Of a stretch of DNA of 6,599 nt, positions 1 to 5,160 are shown one piece after another; positions within the stretch are counted from its first letter, which is position 1; each line of letters begins with the position of its first letter. This stretch comes from Spirochaetales bacterium (GTDB lineage: Bacteria; Spirochaetota; Spirochaetia; DSM-16054; Sediminispirochaetaceae). The stretch spans positions 1 through 6,599 of the forward strand of contig JAASTM010000136.1 in NCBI GenBank assembly GCA_021767325.1. The letters run 5' to 3'. The notes under the pieces were generated by a model that was not told the DNA's origin, made no database searches, and saw only the letters and a list, made by a program, of their open reading frames with translations. The position numbers and the translations under genes are program-made.

Positions 1-1286
1 ATTTCTCGCATCAGGCGGGGGCTTATCTGCCGCTCCTGCTCGAAGAGCTTTTTGGCTATGTGGTAGCTGTACAGCGACATGCGGGCGATGTGCAGCGAGG
101 TTTCGTTGTCCTTTTTCGCCATCAGAACAACGAAGGATTTGGCTGTCTCCGCGATAACCTGCTGCAGCAGATACTGGTAGTAGATGTTCTGTCGCAGTGG
201 GTTGACCAGCTGCAGGGTGTGATAGATGTGGTGTTCGCTGTAGGCGTTGCGCTGCAGCGAATTGATGAACAAGAAGCCGATTGCTTTGCCGTTTATGATG
301 ATGGGGGCGGTAATGCTCGATTTCAAGCCCTCTTTGAGGATCAGATCGGTTGCCTCGGACTGATGCACGGTATTGTAGTAGGCCTCCAGGTCGTTGATGA
401 TGCGGGGGTATGCGGATTCGGCGACTTCATTGAGACTGGTGCTGGAAATCGGTGCCACAAAGCCGGGCTCCAGGTTGAGCACATTCAAATCGGTCACTGC
501 CGATTCAGCGGTTACATCGCCATAAGGGCTGATGAATGCCAGCGCCAAACGGTCGCAGGGAATGTTTTGATCGACCAGTTTTTTGAACTGCGGCAGAAAC
601 TCCTCCAGCGAGGTCGCCACATTCATCTCGGTCAAACTCCGGTCGGTGCTCAGTTCGGTACTTATATGCTCGATCGCATCCAAAAGCTGCTGTTCTTCCT
701 GCCAGCGCGGCTGTATTGAGATATCGTAATCCCGGTAGGTAATCATATTCTGCAGCTGACTGATACCGGTGCTGATGCTGGCCACGAATGCGGCCATCGC
801 CCGCCGCGATCTGATCAGCCAGATAAGAATAAATAGTGTAAGTGCGAAAAAGACGACTGCATTTCCAACCGACCAGTGGTAGAGGGTGCTGCGGGTCTCC
901 CTGTATCGTTCGCCTACCATCCGGGCCACTTTCCCCAGACATTCGATCATTCCTGAGGGGTCGTTCCGAAACTCCTTAATCCACTGTTCATGCAGGCGGG
1001 TCTCGGAGAGTATAAAGCTGTATTCAGAATCTTCGATGACTTGAATAAGATTGCGGACGGAGGTGCGCAGCTGTTCGGAGTCCTCCAGCCTCTGCCGGCC
1101 CACTTCGAGGTCGTGCAGGGTGCTGATTGACGAGTTGATCAGGCTCAAGATTGCCCGGTAGTCGGAGGTGCTTCGCTGGCTCTGGCTTCCGATATAAAGA
1201 TAGCTGCTGAAAGAAACTGCAATGAGCAAGACTACCGCTATCGAAACCCTGGTGAATATAGACAACTGCTTCAGCAAACTCTTCAT
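1..1286 (-). CDS. Membrane sensor with GAF and N-terminal part of an HD-GYP domain (3' end outside window)
   Basis: Reading the minus strand from ATG at 1286 gives 428 open codons running off the left edge. In order I see: a short basic N-terminus and a first membrane helix (about residues 12-32), a roughly 105-residue helical extracytoplasmic domain (34-138), a second membrane helix (about 141-157), a HAMP-like linker with heptad character (160-215), and a GAF-type domain (about 225-370, ending with the typical APIIINGKAIGFLFINS pattern). Last comes the first helix of an HD-GYP domain (about 378 on), with KKDNETSLHIARMS holding the family's early conserved His (H399) and Arg (R402). HD-GYP proteins hydrolyse cyclic di-GMP, so the inferred role is a membrane sensor that lowers c-di-GMP in response to a periplasmic or GAF ligand. 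The catalytic HD dyad and GYP motif lie beyond the edge and cannot be checked. No clear ribosome-binding site precedes the ATG; an in-frame TTG four codons upstream is an alternative start. The domain call is firm; the activity is inferred. Confidence 0.85.
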   Translation of the reverse strand, partial: MKSLLKQLSIFTRVSIAVVLLIAVSFSSYLYIGSQSQRSTSDYRAILSLINSSISTLHDLEVGRQRLEDSEQLRTSVRNLIQVIEDSEYSFILSETRLHEQWIKEFRNDPSGMIECLGKVARMVGERYRETRSTLYHWSVGNAVVFFALTLFILIWLIRSRRAMAAFVASISTGISQLQNMITYRDYDISIQPRWQEEQQLLDAIEHISTELSTDRSLTEMNVATSLEEFLPQFKKLVDQNIPCDRLALAFISPYGDVTAESAVTDLNVLNLEPGFVAPISSTSLNEVAESAYPRIINDLEAYYNTVHQSEATDLILKEGLKSSITAPIIINGKAIGFLFINSLQRNAYSEHHIYHTLQLVNPLRQNIYYQYLLQQVIAETAKSFVVLMAKKDNETSLHIARMSLYSYHIAKKLFEQERQISPRLMRE

Positions 1287-1297
1287 ATATGAAATCA

Positions 1298-1326
1298 ATA
1301 CTAAAGAGAGAGCTTCAAAAAATCAA
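1298..1326 (-). promoter_or_regulatory. Candidate sigma-70-type promoter for the HD-GYP sensor gene
   Basis: On the minus strand TTGATT (1326-1321) and TAGTAT (1303-1298) are separated by 17 bases, each matching four of six consensus positions. Transcription would start near 1291, only about five bases before the ATG at 1286. That would fit the lack of a Shine-Dalgarno sequence and would make the message nearly leaderless. The region is AT-rich, so chance matches are likely. Confidence 0.35.
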
Positions 1327-1365
1327 TTCTGTAACTCAAATAATAATGAAAATGCTTGTGTGTGC

Positions 1366-1381
1366 TTGGCGATTCCGCCAA
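1366..1381. repeat. Perfect inverted repeat between the divergent sensor and arsR-type genes
   Basis: TTGGCG, four bases, CGCCAA form a perfect 6-bp dyad between the two divergent genes. It is followed on the plus strand by a run of A. It lies about 50 bases upstream of the ArsR-family start, where a repressor operator would be plausible. It could equally be a small hairpin. It does not resemble the AT-rich ArsR/SmtB operators I know, so assigning it to this repressor is inference. Confidence 0.4.
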
Positions 1382-1398
1382 AAAACCAGGACATATTC

Positions 1399-1429
1399 TT
1401 GACTCGAGCGCTCATTTACCGCAGATTAT
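1399..1429 (+). promoter_or_regulatory. Candidate promoter of the arsR-type/thioredoxin-like operon with an internal palindrome
   Basis: TTGACT (1399-1404) is a good -35 box. The best -10 is GATTAT (1424-1429), with a long 19-base spacer. A perfect 8-bp palindrome, GAGCGCTC (1406-1413), sits between them, a location where repressor binding would block polymerase. Transcription would begin close to the ATG at 1434, which lacks a usable Shine-Dalgarno site, so the first gene may be translated from a leaderless message. Non-ideal spacing keeps confidence low; overlong spacers are typical of MerR-controlled promoters but also occur by chance. Confidence 0.3.
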
Positions 1430-1433
1430 AGGT

Positions 1434-1769
1434 ATGACGGAACAGGAAAAAACAGCTTATGAAGCCAGGGCGGCAATCTTCAAGGCCCTCGGACACGCCA
1501 CCCGCCTTTACATTTTGGATCAGTTGAGCCGTGCGCCCCACTGTGTGTGTGAACTCACCGAAATGGTCGGTGCAGATACCTCCACCGTCTCCAAGCATCT
1601 TGCTATCTTGAAGAATGTCGGTCTGGTCCGCAGTGAGAAGCGCGGCACGACGGTATACTACAATCTGGCCTGCGGCTGTCTGCGGCAGTTTCTGCAGGGA
1701 GCCGAGTCCCTGCTCAGAATAAAGGCCGAGGCCGACAGGGCTGTGCTTTCGACCGGCTCGGGAGTATAG
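1434..1769 (+). CDS. ArsR/SmtB-family winged-helix repressor
   Basis: This 111-residue protein has the full ArsR-family fold: the FKALGHATRLYILDQL helix (residues 16-31), the CVCEL box (37-41) and the recognition helix in TSTVSKHLAILKNVGLV (49-65). The wing with TTVYYNL (72-78) follows. The CxC pair (C37, C39) sits where classical ArsR proteins bind arsenite or soft metals (ELCVCDL in E. coli ArsR). A second pair, C80 and C82, lies just after the wing, so metal, metalloid or thiol-redox sensing is likely, but the ligand is not known. I chose the ATG at 1434 because it begins just before conserved homology; the longer TTG start at 1356 adds non-homologous residues and lies in the promoter region. 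The small CxxC protein follows 28 bases downstream in a likely operon, a pairing seen in many bacteria, so the repressor probably controls both genes. Confidence 0.9.
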   Translation: MTEQEKTAYEARAAIFKALGHATRLYILDQLSRAPHCVCELTEMVGADTSTVSKHLAILKNVGLVRSEKRGTTVYYNLACGCLRQFLQGAESLLRIKAEADRAVLSTGSGV

Positions 1770-1797
1770 ATATGCGCTCAGAAAGGGAGGATGAACT

Positions 1798-2034
1798 ATG
1801 AAGATTCAAGTGCTCGGATCAGGGTGTCGCAAGTGCGAACATCTCGCACAGAATGTAGAGGCGGCGATAGAAGAATCCGGTGCGGATGTTGCTTTTGAAA
1901 AGGTAACTGATGTGGATACCATTCTGGAGATGGGAGTGATGATTACTCCTGCGCTGGTGATAGACGGTGAGGTGATTTCAAAGGGAAAGGTTCCTTCGGT
2001 TGAAGAGCTGATAGAGATGATAGAAGGCGAGTAA
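1798..2034 (+). CDS. Small CxxC thioredoxin-fold protein (TM0996/MTH895 type)
   Basis: This 78-residue protein matches the 'small redox-active disulfide protein 2' type. It has MKIQVLGSGC at the N-terminus with a CRKC active site (C10, C13), a central helix, then MITPALVIDGEVISKGKVPSVEEL carrying the cis-proline (P51). The length is normal for a complete family member. It lacks a signal peptide, so it should act in the cytoplasm as a thiol-disulfide or metal-handling partner. Related proteins are often encoded beside ArsR repressors and a DUF318-type permease; no permease is present here. A strong ribosome-binding site, GGGAGG (1785-1790), sits seven bases before the ATG. The physiological substrate is unknown. 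Confidence 0.9.
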   Translation: MKIQVLGSGCRKCEHLAQNVEAAIEESGADVAFEKVTDVDTILEMGVMITPALVIDGEVISKGKVPSVEELIEMIEGE

Positions 2035-2050
2035 TCCGGCGCTTTTGCGT

Positions 2051-2056
2051 TATAAT
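2051..2056 (+). promoter_or_regulatory. Possible -10 element upstream of the exported-protein gene
   Basis: A perfect TATAAT lies in the 42-base gap between the thioredoxin-like gene and the exported-protein gene, 20 bases before the latter's ATG. No recognisable -35 sits 16-18 bases upstream (the sequence there is the end of the preceding gene) and the extended TGn motif is absent. It suggests the exported-protein gene could be expressed independently of the arsR-type operon, but the support is weak. Confidence 0.3.
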
Positions 2057-2076
2057 TACAGGTAGGGGGTAGCGGG

Positions 2077-2964
2077 ATGAGTACTGTTTTGAAACAAAGC
2101 ATTGCAGCCTCGGTTCTGCTGGTGTGTATGGCTGTGTGGTCCGCCCTGCCGGTCTATGCCGATCTAAATACATTCAAAGAGGATGTAGAGAAAGAGGAAT
2201 CCCGAAACAGGAGTTCGGAGGAAAATGAACAGGCCGGAAATGAGCAGGAGGAGGGCGAGGAGAACGGCGGAAATCTAATTGTCCGCTTTCTGCTGGAGAT
2301 TACTATTTTCGCCTGGGCAATCCACAATAACGGCGTGTATTACTCCGCCTACCCGTATGCGCCGCCGGTCAGCTTTTCCAGTGGTCTGGCTGAGGGACGC
2401 CCGCGCAATTTTATCAACTACGACTTTTCGAATGTACAGATAGAGAGCGGTGAGGAGCGGCCCCGGGTCAGTTATCGCAGCCGGGGAGCCAAGCGCTACT
2501 GGTTCGAACTGAGTTCCGGGGCCCTGATGACCGAAGAGGGGGAGTACGGAGCCGTGGCCAGCCTGCAGGGCAGGTTTACACCCTTCTTCGGGCCGGATGT
2601 GGATTACCGGCTGATCTACGACGGCAGCGATGAACTGCACATTACCACAGCAGGCTTGGATTTCTCGATAGTGCAGAACGACTTTTTCACCTGGACCGCC
2701 TATGGCAAAGGCGCTTTCTTCGATGGAGTGCTTGACCGCGACGGATGGGCGTTTGGCAGCTGGTTCAGAATGTATCCCTTCCGCCCGGTTTCACTGCACC
2801 TGCGCACGGGCGGGATGTTTTTTCCGGACATCACCTTCGGGCAGGTAGAGGCGAAAATGAACATTCATCTCGGCCGTCTGCTCCTCTTCGGCGGAGTGAA
2901 TCTGCTCGAATCGGAGGAGACCCGGCGCCTTATGACCGAGGCTGGTGCTGCTCTGCATTTCTAA
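2077..2964 (+). CDS. Exported protein of unknown family, probable outer-membrane beta-barrel
   Basis: I do not recognise the family. The 295-residue product starts with a typical signal peptide: basic start, hydrophobic core at about 9-24, and VYA|D cleavage predicted after residue 28. A very acidic, Glu-rich low-complexity stretch (about 35-63) follows, then a hydrophobic segment (67-82). From about 130 to the end there is a series of amphipathic, aromatic-rich strands with alternating polarity (for example YWFELSSGAL, ELHITTAGLDFSIVQ, FFTWTAYGKGAFFDG, GQVEAKMNIHLG). The last strand, TEAGAALHF, ends in phenylalanine as in BAM-inserted outer-membrane proteins. I infer an eight- or ten-strand barrel with a charged periplasmic or surface N-terminal tail. 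The ATG is preceded by a G-rich site (AGGGGG in 2062-2070). It follows the thioredoxin-like gene by 42 bases on the same strand, so co-transcription is possible. Its stop overlaps the convergent aminopeptidase stop. The reading frame is certain; the localisation is an inference. Confidence 0.8.
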   Translation: MSTVLKQSIAASVLLVCMAVWSALPVYADLNTFKEDVEKEESRNRSSEENEQAGNEQEEGEENGGNLIVRFLLEITIFAWAIHNNGVYYSAYPYAPPVSFSSGLAEGRPRNFINYDFSNVQIESGEERPRVSYRSRGAKRYWFELSSGALMTEEGEYGAVASLQGRFTPFFGPDVDYRLIYDGSDELHITTAGLDFSIVQNDFFTWTAYGKGAFFDGVLDRDGWAFGSWFRMYPFRPVSLHLRTGGMFFPDITFGQVEAKMNIHLGRLLLFGGVNLLESEETRRLMTEAGAALHF

Positions 2965-4205
2965 ATTCTGAACTTACCGTTAGTGATTATCTCAATTTCC
3001 CGCCCGTGGATGTCGGTTCCCCGCACCTCCACAGCCGGGCTGCCGATCATGAAGTCGGTATGGATTTGTGAGATATTGATTCCCTGTTTCTGTAGTTTTT
3101 GATCGCTCAGCTTATCTCCGTGTTTCAGGGCGGTCGAGATGCCCCGGCCGAGGGCTATGTGACAGGCGGCGTTTTCATCCAGCAGGGTATTCCGCCATAA
3201 CTGTCCCGATCTAAAAATGGGCGAGTTACTGTCGACCAGTGCTACCTCGCCCAGATATGCGGCGGCTTCGTCAAAACTGAGCAGTTCGTCCAGGGCTGCT
3301 CTTCCCTTTTCAGCGCCGAATTCTACCACCCGACCGTTTCTGAACTCGAACCACGCCCCGTCTACCAGCTGCCCGCCGACATCCTTGATCATCACCGGTC
3401 GGGTTACTGTTACCCTGCCTTCCGTCTTCTGCCGGTGCGGCGAGGTGAAAACCTCCTCCGTCGGCAGGTTAGGCAGAAACCGCGTGCCATCGTCCGTGGT
3501 AAACGCACCTCCCAGCCATCTGTGCTGATCCGGCAGGCCGACCTTCAAATCGGTGCCGGGGCCGGTGAAATGCAGCGAAGCCAGACGGGCTGCTGTCAGG
3601 GCATCGCTTCGCCGGTGCAGTTCATCCACCTTTTTCAGCCAGCGGGAAGCGGGGTCGGGATCGTTGAGCATGAGGATATCGGCTAAATAGCCAAATGCTC
3701 GATCGGCAGCGGTCTGAGAAGGCGCGCAGTTCAGCATACGGGCTGCCGTGCTCGGAGTCGGCAGATAGCAGCCCTGCCACTGTATGTCTGCATTTATGCG
3801 GGCGCTTATCTCGTCGCGGCGTATTGGGGCATAACCGTGGTTCAGCAGTTTCGATCGCTGCGGGTCGACCCCGGCCATGGCATCCGGATTCTCCTCTCCG
3901 CCGATGCTAATATGCACCCATTTCTCATCTATCCGGCGGCGGCTGAGCTCCTGCAGAGACTGCGGGATGCGTTCCAGGTACTCTTCACGACAGTAATCGG
4001 CCCGCAGCCGGTTGAGCTGCGGGGCGAAGCGGCGGGGATGCTCTATATCAACATATGCGGCGCCCATAAGGTAGGCCTTTTCGGCGATTTTAACTGCAAA
4101 CGGGCGGTGGACCGGTTCGCTGTTGATCAAGAGGTAGTGTCCCGGCTGCAGGGCTACCGTTCTGAGGATAGTTTCCGCGTATTTTTCTATCAATTCAACT
4201 TCCAT
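2961..4205 (-). CDS. M29-family (AmpS/AmpT/PepS-type) metallo-aminopeptidase
   Basis: The 414-residue protein has the usual length of M29 aminopeptidases, cytoplasmic dinuclear metalloenzymes that remove N-terminal residues from peptides. The metal-binding landmarks are all visible: NLPTEEVFTSPHR with the first Glu (E250/E251), YLGEVALV (E320), LLDENAACHIALG (H349) and ISQIHTDFMIGS (H382, D384). Spacing from E320 to H349 and from H349 to H382 is 29 and 33 residues, as I recall for Thermus AmpT. The family's usual Tyr seven residues after the third ligand (AmpT Y352 region) is Ile here (I356). The start is ATG at 4205: an in-frame stop lies two codons upstream, and family homology begins at once. 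The ribosome site is weak (a GGGGG run at 4221-4225 is 15 bases away). The gene is divergent from the sugar operon and convergent with the exported-protein gene, so it is probably monocistronic with a housekeeping peptide-turnover role. Confidence 0.93.
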   Translation of the reverse strand: MEVELIEKYAETILRTVALQPGHYLLINSEPVHRPFAVKIAEKAYLMGAAYVDIEHPRRFAPQLNRLRADYCREEYLERIPQSLQELSRRRIDEKWVHISIGGEENPDAMAGVDPQRSKLLNHGYAPIRRDEISARINADIQWQGCYLPTPSTAARMLNCAPSQTAADRAFGYLADILMLNDPDPASRWLKKVDELHRRSDALTAARLASLHFTGPGTDLKVGLPDQHRWLGGAFTTDDGTRFLPNLPTEEVFTSPHRQKTEGRVTVTRPVMIKDVGGQLVDGAWFEFRNGRVVEFGAEKGRAALDELLSFDEAAAYLGEVALVDSNSPIFRSGQLWRNTLLDENAACHIALGRGISTALKHGDKLSDQKLQKQGINISQIHTDFMIGSPAVEVRGTDIHGREIEIITNGKFRI

Positions 4206-4246
4206 GGTCTATCACTATAGCCCCCTAACCAGCAGGTGTACAGTTT

Positions 4247-4272
4247 AGAAAAGCTTGAATTTCAGTTTTTCT
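4247..4272. promoter_or_regulatory. Imperfect 26-bp dyad in the divergent promoter region, candidate operator
   Basis: The two 13-base half-sites AGAAAAGCTTGAA and (reverse-complemented) AGAAAAACTGAAA match at 10 of 13 positions with no gap at the centre. The dyad covers the proposed -35 box of the sugar operon (4255-4260) and lies just downstream of the proposed aminopeptidase promoter, so a dimeric regulator bound here could affect both. The AT-rich composition raises the chance of a coincidental match. Confidence 0.35.
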
Positions 4273-4283
4273 CTTATTATGCT
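4255..4283 (+). promoter_or_regulatory. Candidate promoter of the sugar-phosphate operon
   Basis: TTGAAT (4255-4260) and TATGCT (4278-4283) are separated by exactly 17 bases, and each matches four or more consensus positions. Transcription would begin near 4290, giving a leader of about 83 bases that contains the intrinsic terminator before the first gene. An alternative -10, TATTAT at 4275-4280, would have a 14-base spacer and is less likely. Confidence 0.45.
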
Positions 4284-4304
4284 AGAAGTAATGAATAATG
4301 TGAG
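4276..4304 (-). promoter_or_regulatory. Candidate promoter of the M29 aminopeptidase gene
   Basis: On the minus strand CTCACA (4304-4299) and CATAAT (4281-4276) are separated by 17 bases, each close to consensus. Transcription would start near 4269 and give a leader of roughly 64 bases. The -10 hexamer overlaps the plus-strand -10 hexamer at 4278-4283, so polymerase could occupy only one of the two promoters at a time if both are real. Confidence 0.35.
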
Positions 4305-4308
4305 TTGC

Positions 4309-4360
4309 CACAGGGGTACGGTTCGCGGATCAGCTGAATCGGGACCCCTGTGTTTTTTTT
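4309..4360 (+). terminator. Intrinsic terminator (probable attenuator) in the leader of the sugar operon
   Basis: CACAGGGGT (4309-4317) pairs perfectly with ACCCCTGTG (4344-4352), and eight T follow at once (4353-4360). Inside, CGGTTC (4319-4324) pairs with GAATCG (4336-4341) with one G-U pair, leaving an 11-base loop, so a long two-part hairpin forms. This is the textbook Rho-independent layout on the plus strand. No plus-strand gene ends nearby (the preceding one ends at 2964, with a minus-strand gene in between), so the element acts within the leader of the following operon. The T-tract is directly followed by the Shine-Dalgarno sequence at 4361. Regulation by attenuation is inferred; the structure itself is plain in the sequence. 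Confidence 0.8.
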
Positions 4361-4368
4361 AAAGGAGG
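4361..4368 (+). promoter_or_regulatory. Ribosome-binding site that decides the start of the phosphatase gene
   Basis: AAAGGAGG lies five bases before ATG at 4374, an ideal Shine-Dalgarno arrangement. It rules out the in-frame GTG at 4350, which lies in the terminator stem and would add eight residues encoded by the T-tract and the Shine-Dalgarno sequence itself. Confidence 0.9.
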
Positions 4369-4373
4369 CGACT

Positions 4374-5141
4374 ATGCAAGTTAAGTGGTTACTGGCTTCC
4401 GACATCGACAATACACTGACAGGCGATAGGACGGCACTTGATACCCTGCGGGTAGAAATTGACGAACTGCGGGCGGAAAACGAGATGTTTTTGATACTCT
4501 CAACGGGCCGGCGGCTCGAGCAGGTGATAGACGGTTTCGAAGAGGAGGGGATTCCGGTGCCGGATGCGATAGTTTCGCAGGTCGGCACTGAAATCTACCT
4601 TCCCCCGTACACACGCGGGAATGATCCTCTCCACGTGTGGCGCGACATGCTTATGGAAGATTTCTCGCGTAATGAGGCACTGAAGCTGATTGACGGGGTT
4701 GAAGGGGTGGTTATGCAGCCCGAAAAGTTCAACACCCCCCTGAAGGTCAGCTGTTATCTCGACTCTGCTCCCGATCCGGAAGCGGCGGTGAAAGAGATTC
4801 GTAAACGGGCCGAATACGAGAGTGACGGATTGTGCCAGGTAGTGTGGTCGAGTGGAAGGGACTTGGATATTATTCCGGCGGCGGCCGGCAAAGGGAATGC
4901 CATCCGGTTTGTGATTAATCTTCAGAAACTGGATGCAGACACTATTATAGTAGCCGGGGACAGCGGTAACGACCGGTCTATGTTCGACGAGTTCGAGAGC
5001 GGTATCGTGGTAGGAAATGCCAAGCCCGAACTGCTGCAGCTGAAAAAGGAACATCCGATTTCTACTTTCTACTTTGCGGAAGATTCCTACGCTGCGGGAG
5101 TCCGTGAAGGCTTACGGCATTTCGGAGTAATACAAGAGTAG
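4374..5141 (+). CDS. spp: Sucrose-6-phosphate-phosphatase-like HAD hydrolase
   Basis: This 255-residue HAD-superfamily (type IIB, S6PP-family) phosphatase lines up from end to end with my recollection of cyanobacterial sucrose-phosphatase. The visible motifs are the nucleophile motif SDIDNTLTGD (D10, D12), motif II STGR (43-46), the VGTEIY segment (70-75), and the cap-domain residues LKVSCYLD (123-130) and SSGRDLDIIP (159-168). Motif III Lys follows in GKGNA (K173), then motif IV GDSGND (195-200). It should hydrolyse sucrose-6-phosphate, or a related disaccharide phosphate such as mannosylfructose-phosphate, in the cytoplasm with Mg2+. The glycosyltransferase that would make its substrate starts 19 bases downstream. 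It is the first gene of the operon and lies behind a leader terminator, so its expression is probably conditional. All catalytic residues are present; exact sugar specificity is inferred. Confidence 0.9.
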   Translation: MQVKWLLASDIDNTLTGDRTALDTLRVEIDELRAENEMFLILSTGRRLEQVIDGFEEEGIPVPDAIVSQVGTEIYLPPYTRGNDPLHVWRDMLMEDFSRNEALKLIDGVEGVVMQPEKFNTPLKVSCYLDSAPDPEAAVKEIRKRAEYESDGLCQVVWSSGRDLDIIPAAAGKGNAIRFVINLQKLDADTIIVAGDSGNDRSMFDEFESGIVVGNAKPELLQLKKEHPISTFYFAEDSYAAGVREGLRHFGVIQE

Positions 5142-5160
5142 TCTTGGTAGGAGGAAATGG

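Noticed and set aside
60..719. 219-codon plus-strand open frame
   Set aside because: It lies antisense to the GAF/HD-GYP part of the sensor gene, whose minus-strand translation shows clear domain motifs. The plus-strand product has no recognisable motif and no ribosome site.
505..942. 145-codon minus-strand open frame in another phase
   Set aside because: It is an out-of-phase shadow of the sensor gene; its protein is Arg/Tyr-rich without domain features.
1222..1431. 69-codon plus-strand frame spanning the sensor start and the intergenic region
   Set aside because: It has no ribosome site, covers the region where divergent promoters are expected, and its composition looks like translated AT-rich intergenic DNA.
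1356..1433. Upstream TTG start that would lengthen the ArsR-family protein by 26 residues
   Set aside because: The added residues fall in the promoter/operator region and have no family counterpart; ATG at 1434 gives a normal-length 111-residue protein.
2039..2050. CGC-TTTT-GCG mini-hairpin after the thioredoxin-like gene
   Set aside because: A stem of three base pairs with no T-tract after it is too weak to call a terminator.
1806..2102. 98-codon minus-strand open frame
   Set aside because: It is antisense to the complete thioredoxin-like gene, Ser/Thr-rich and without features.
4350..4373. GTG start eight codons upstream for the phosphatase
   Set aside because: It lies in the terminator stem and would encode the T-tract and the Shine-Dalgarno sequence; ATG at 4374 has an ideal ribosome site.
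4500..5054. 184-codon minus-strand open frame
   Set aside because: It is antisense to the phosphatase gene, whose HAD motifs are all intact on the plus strand.
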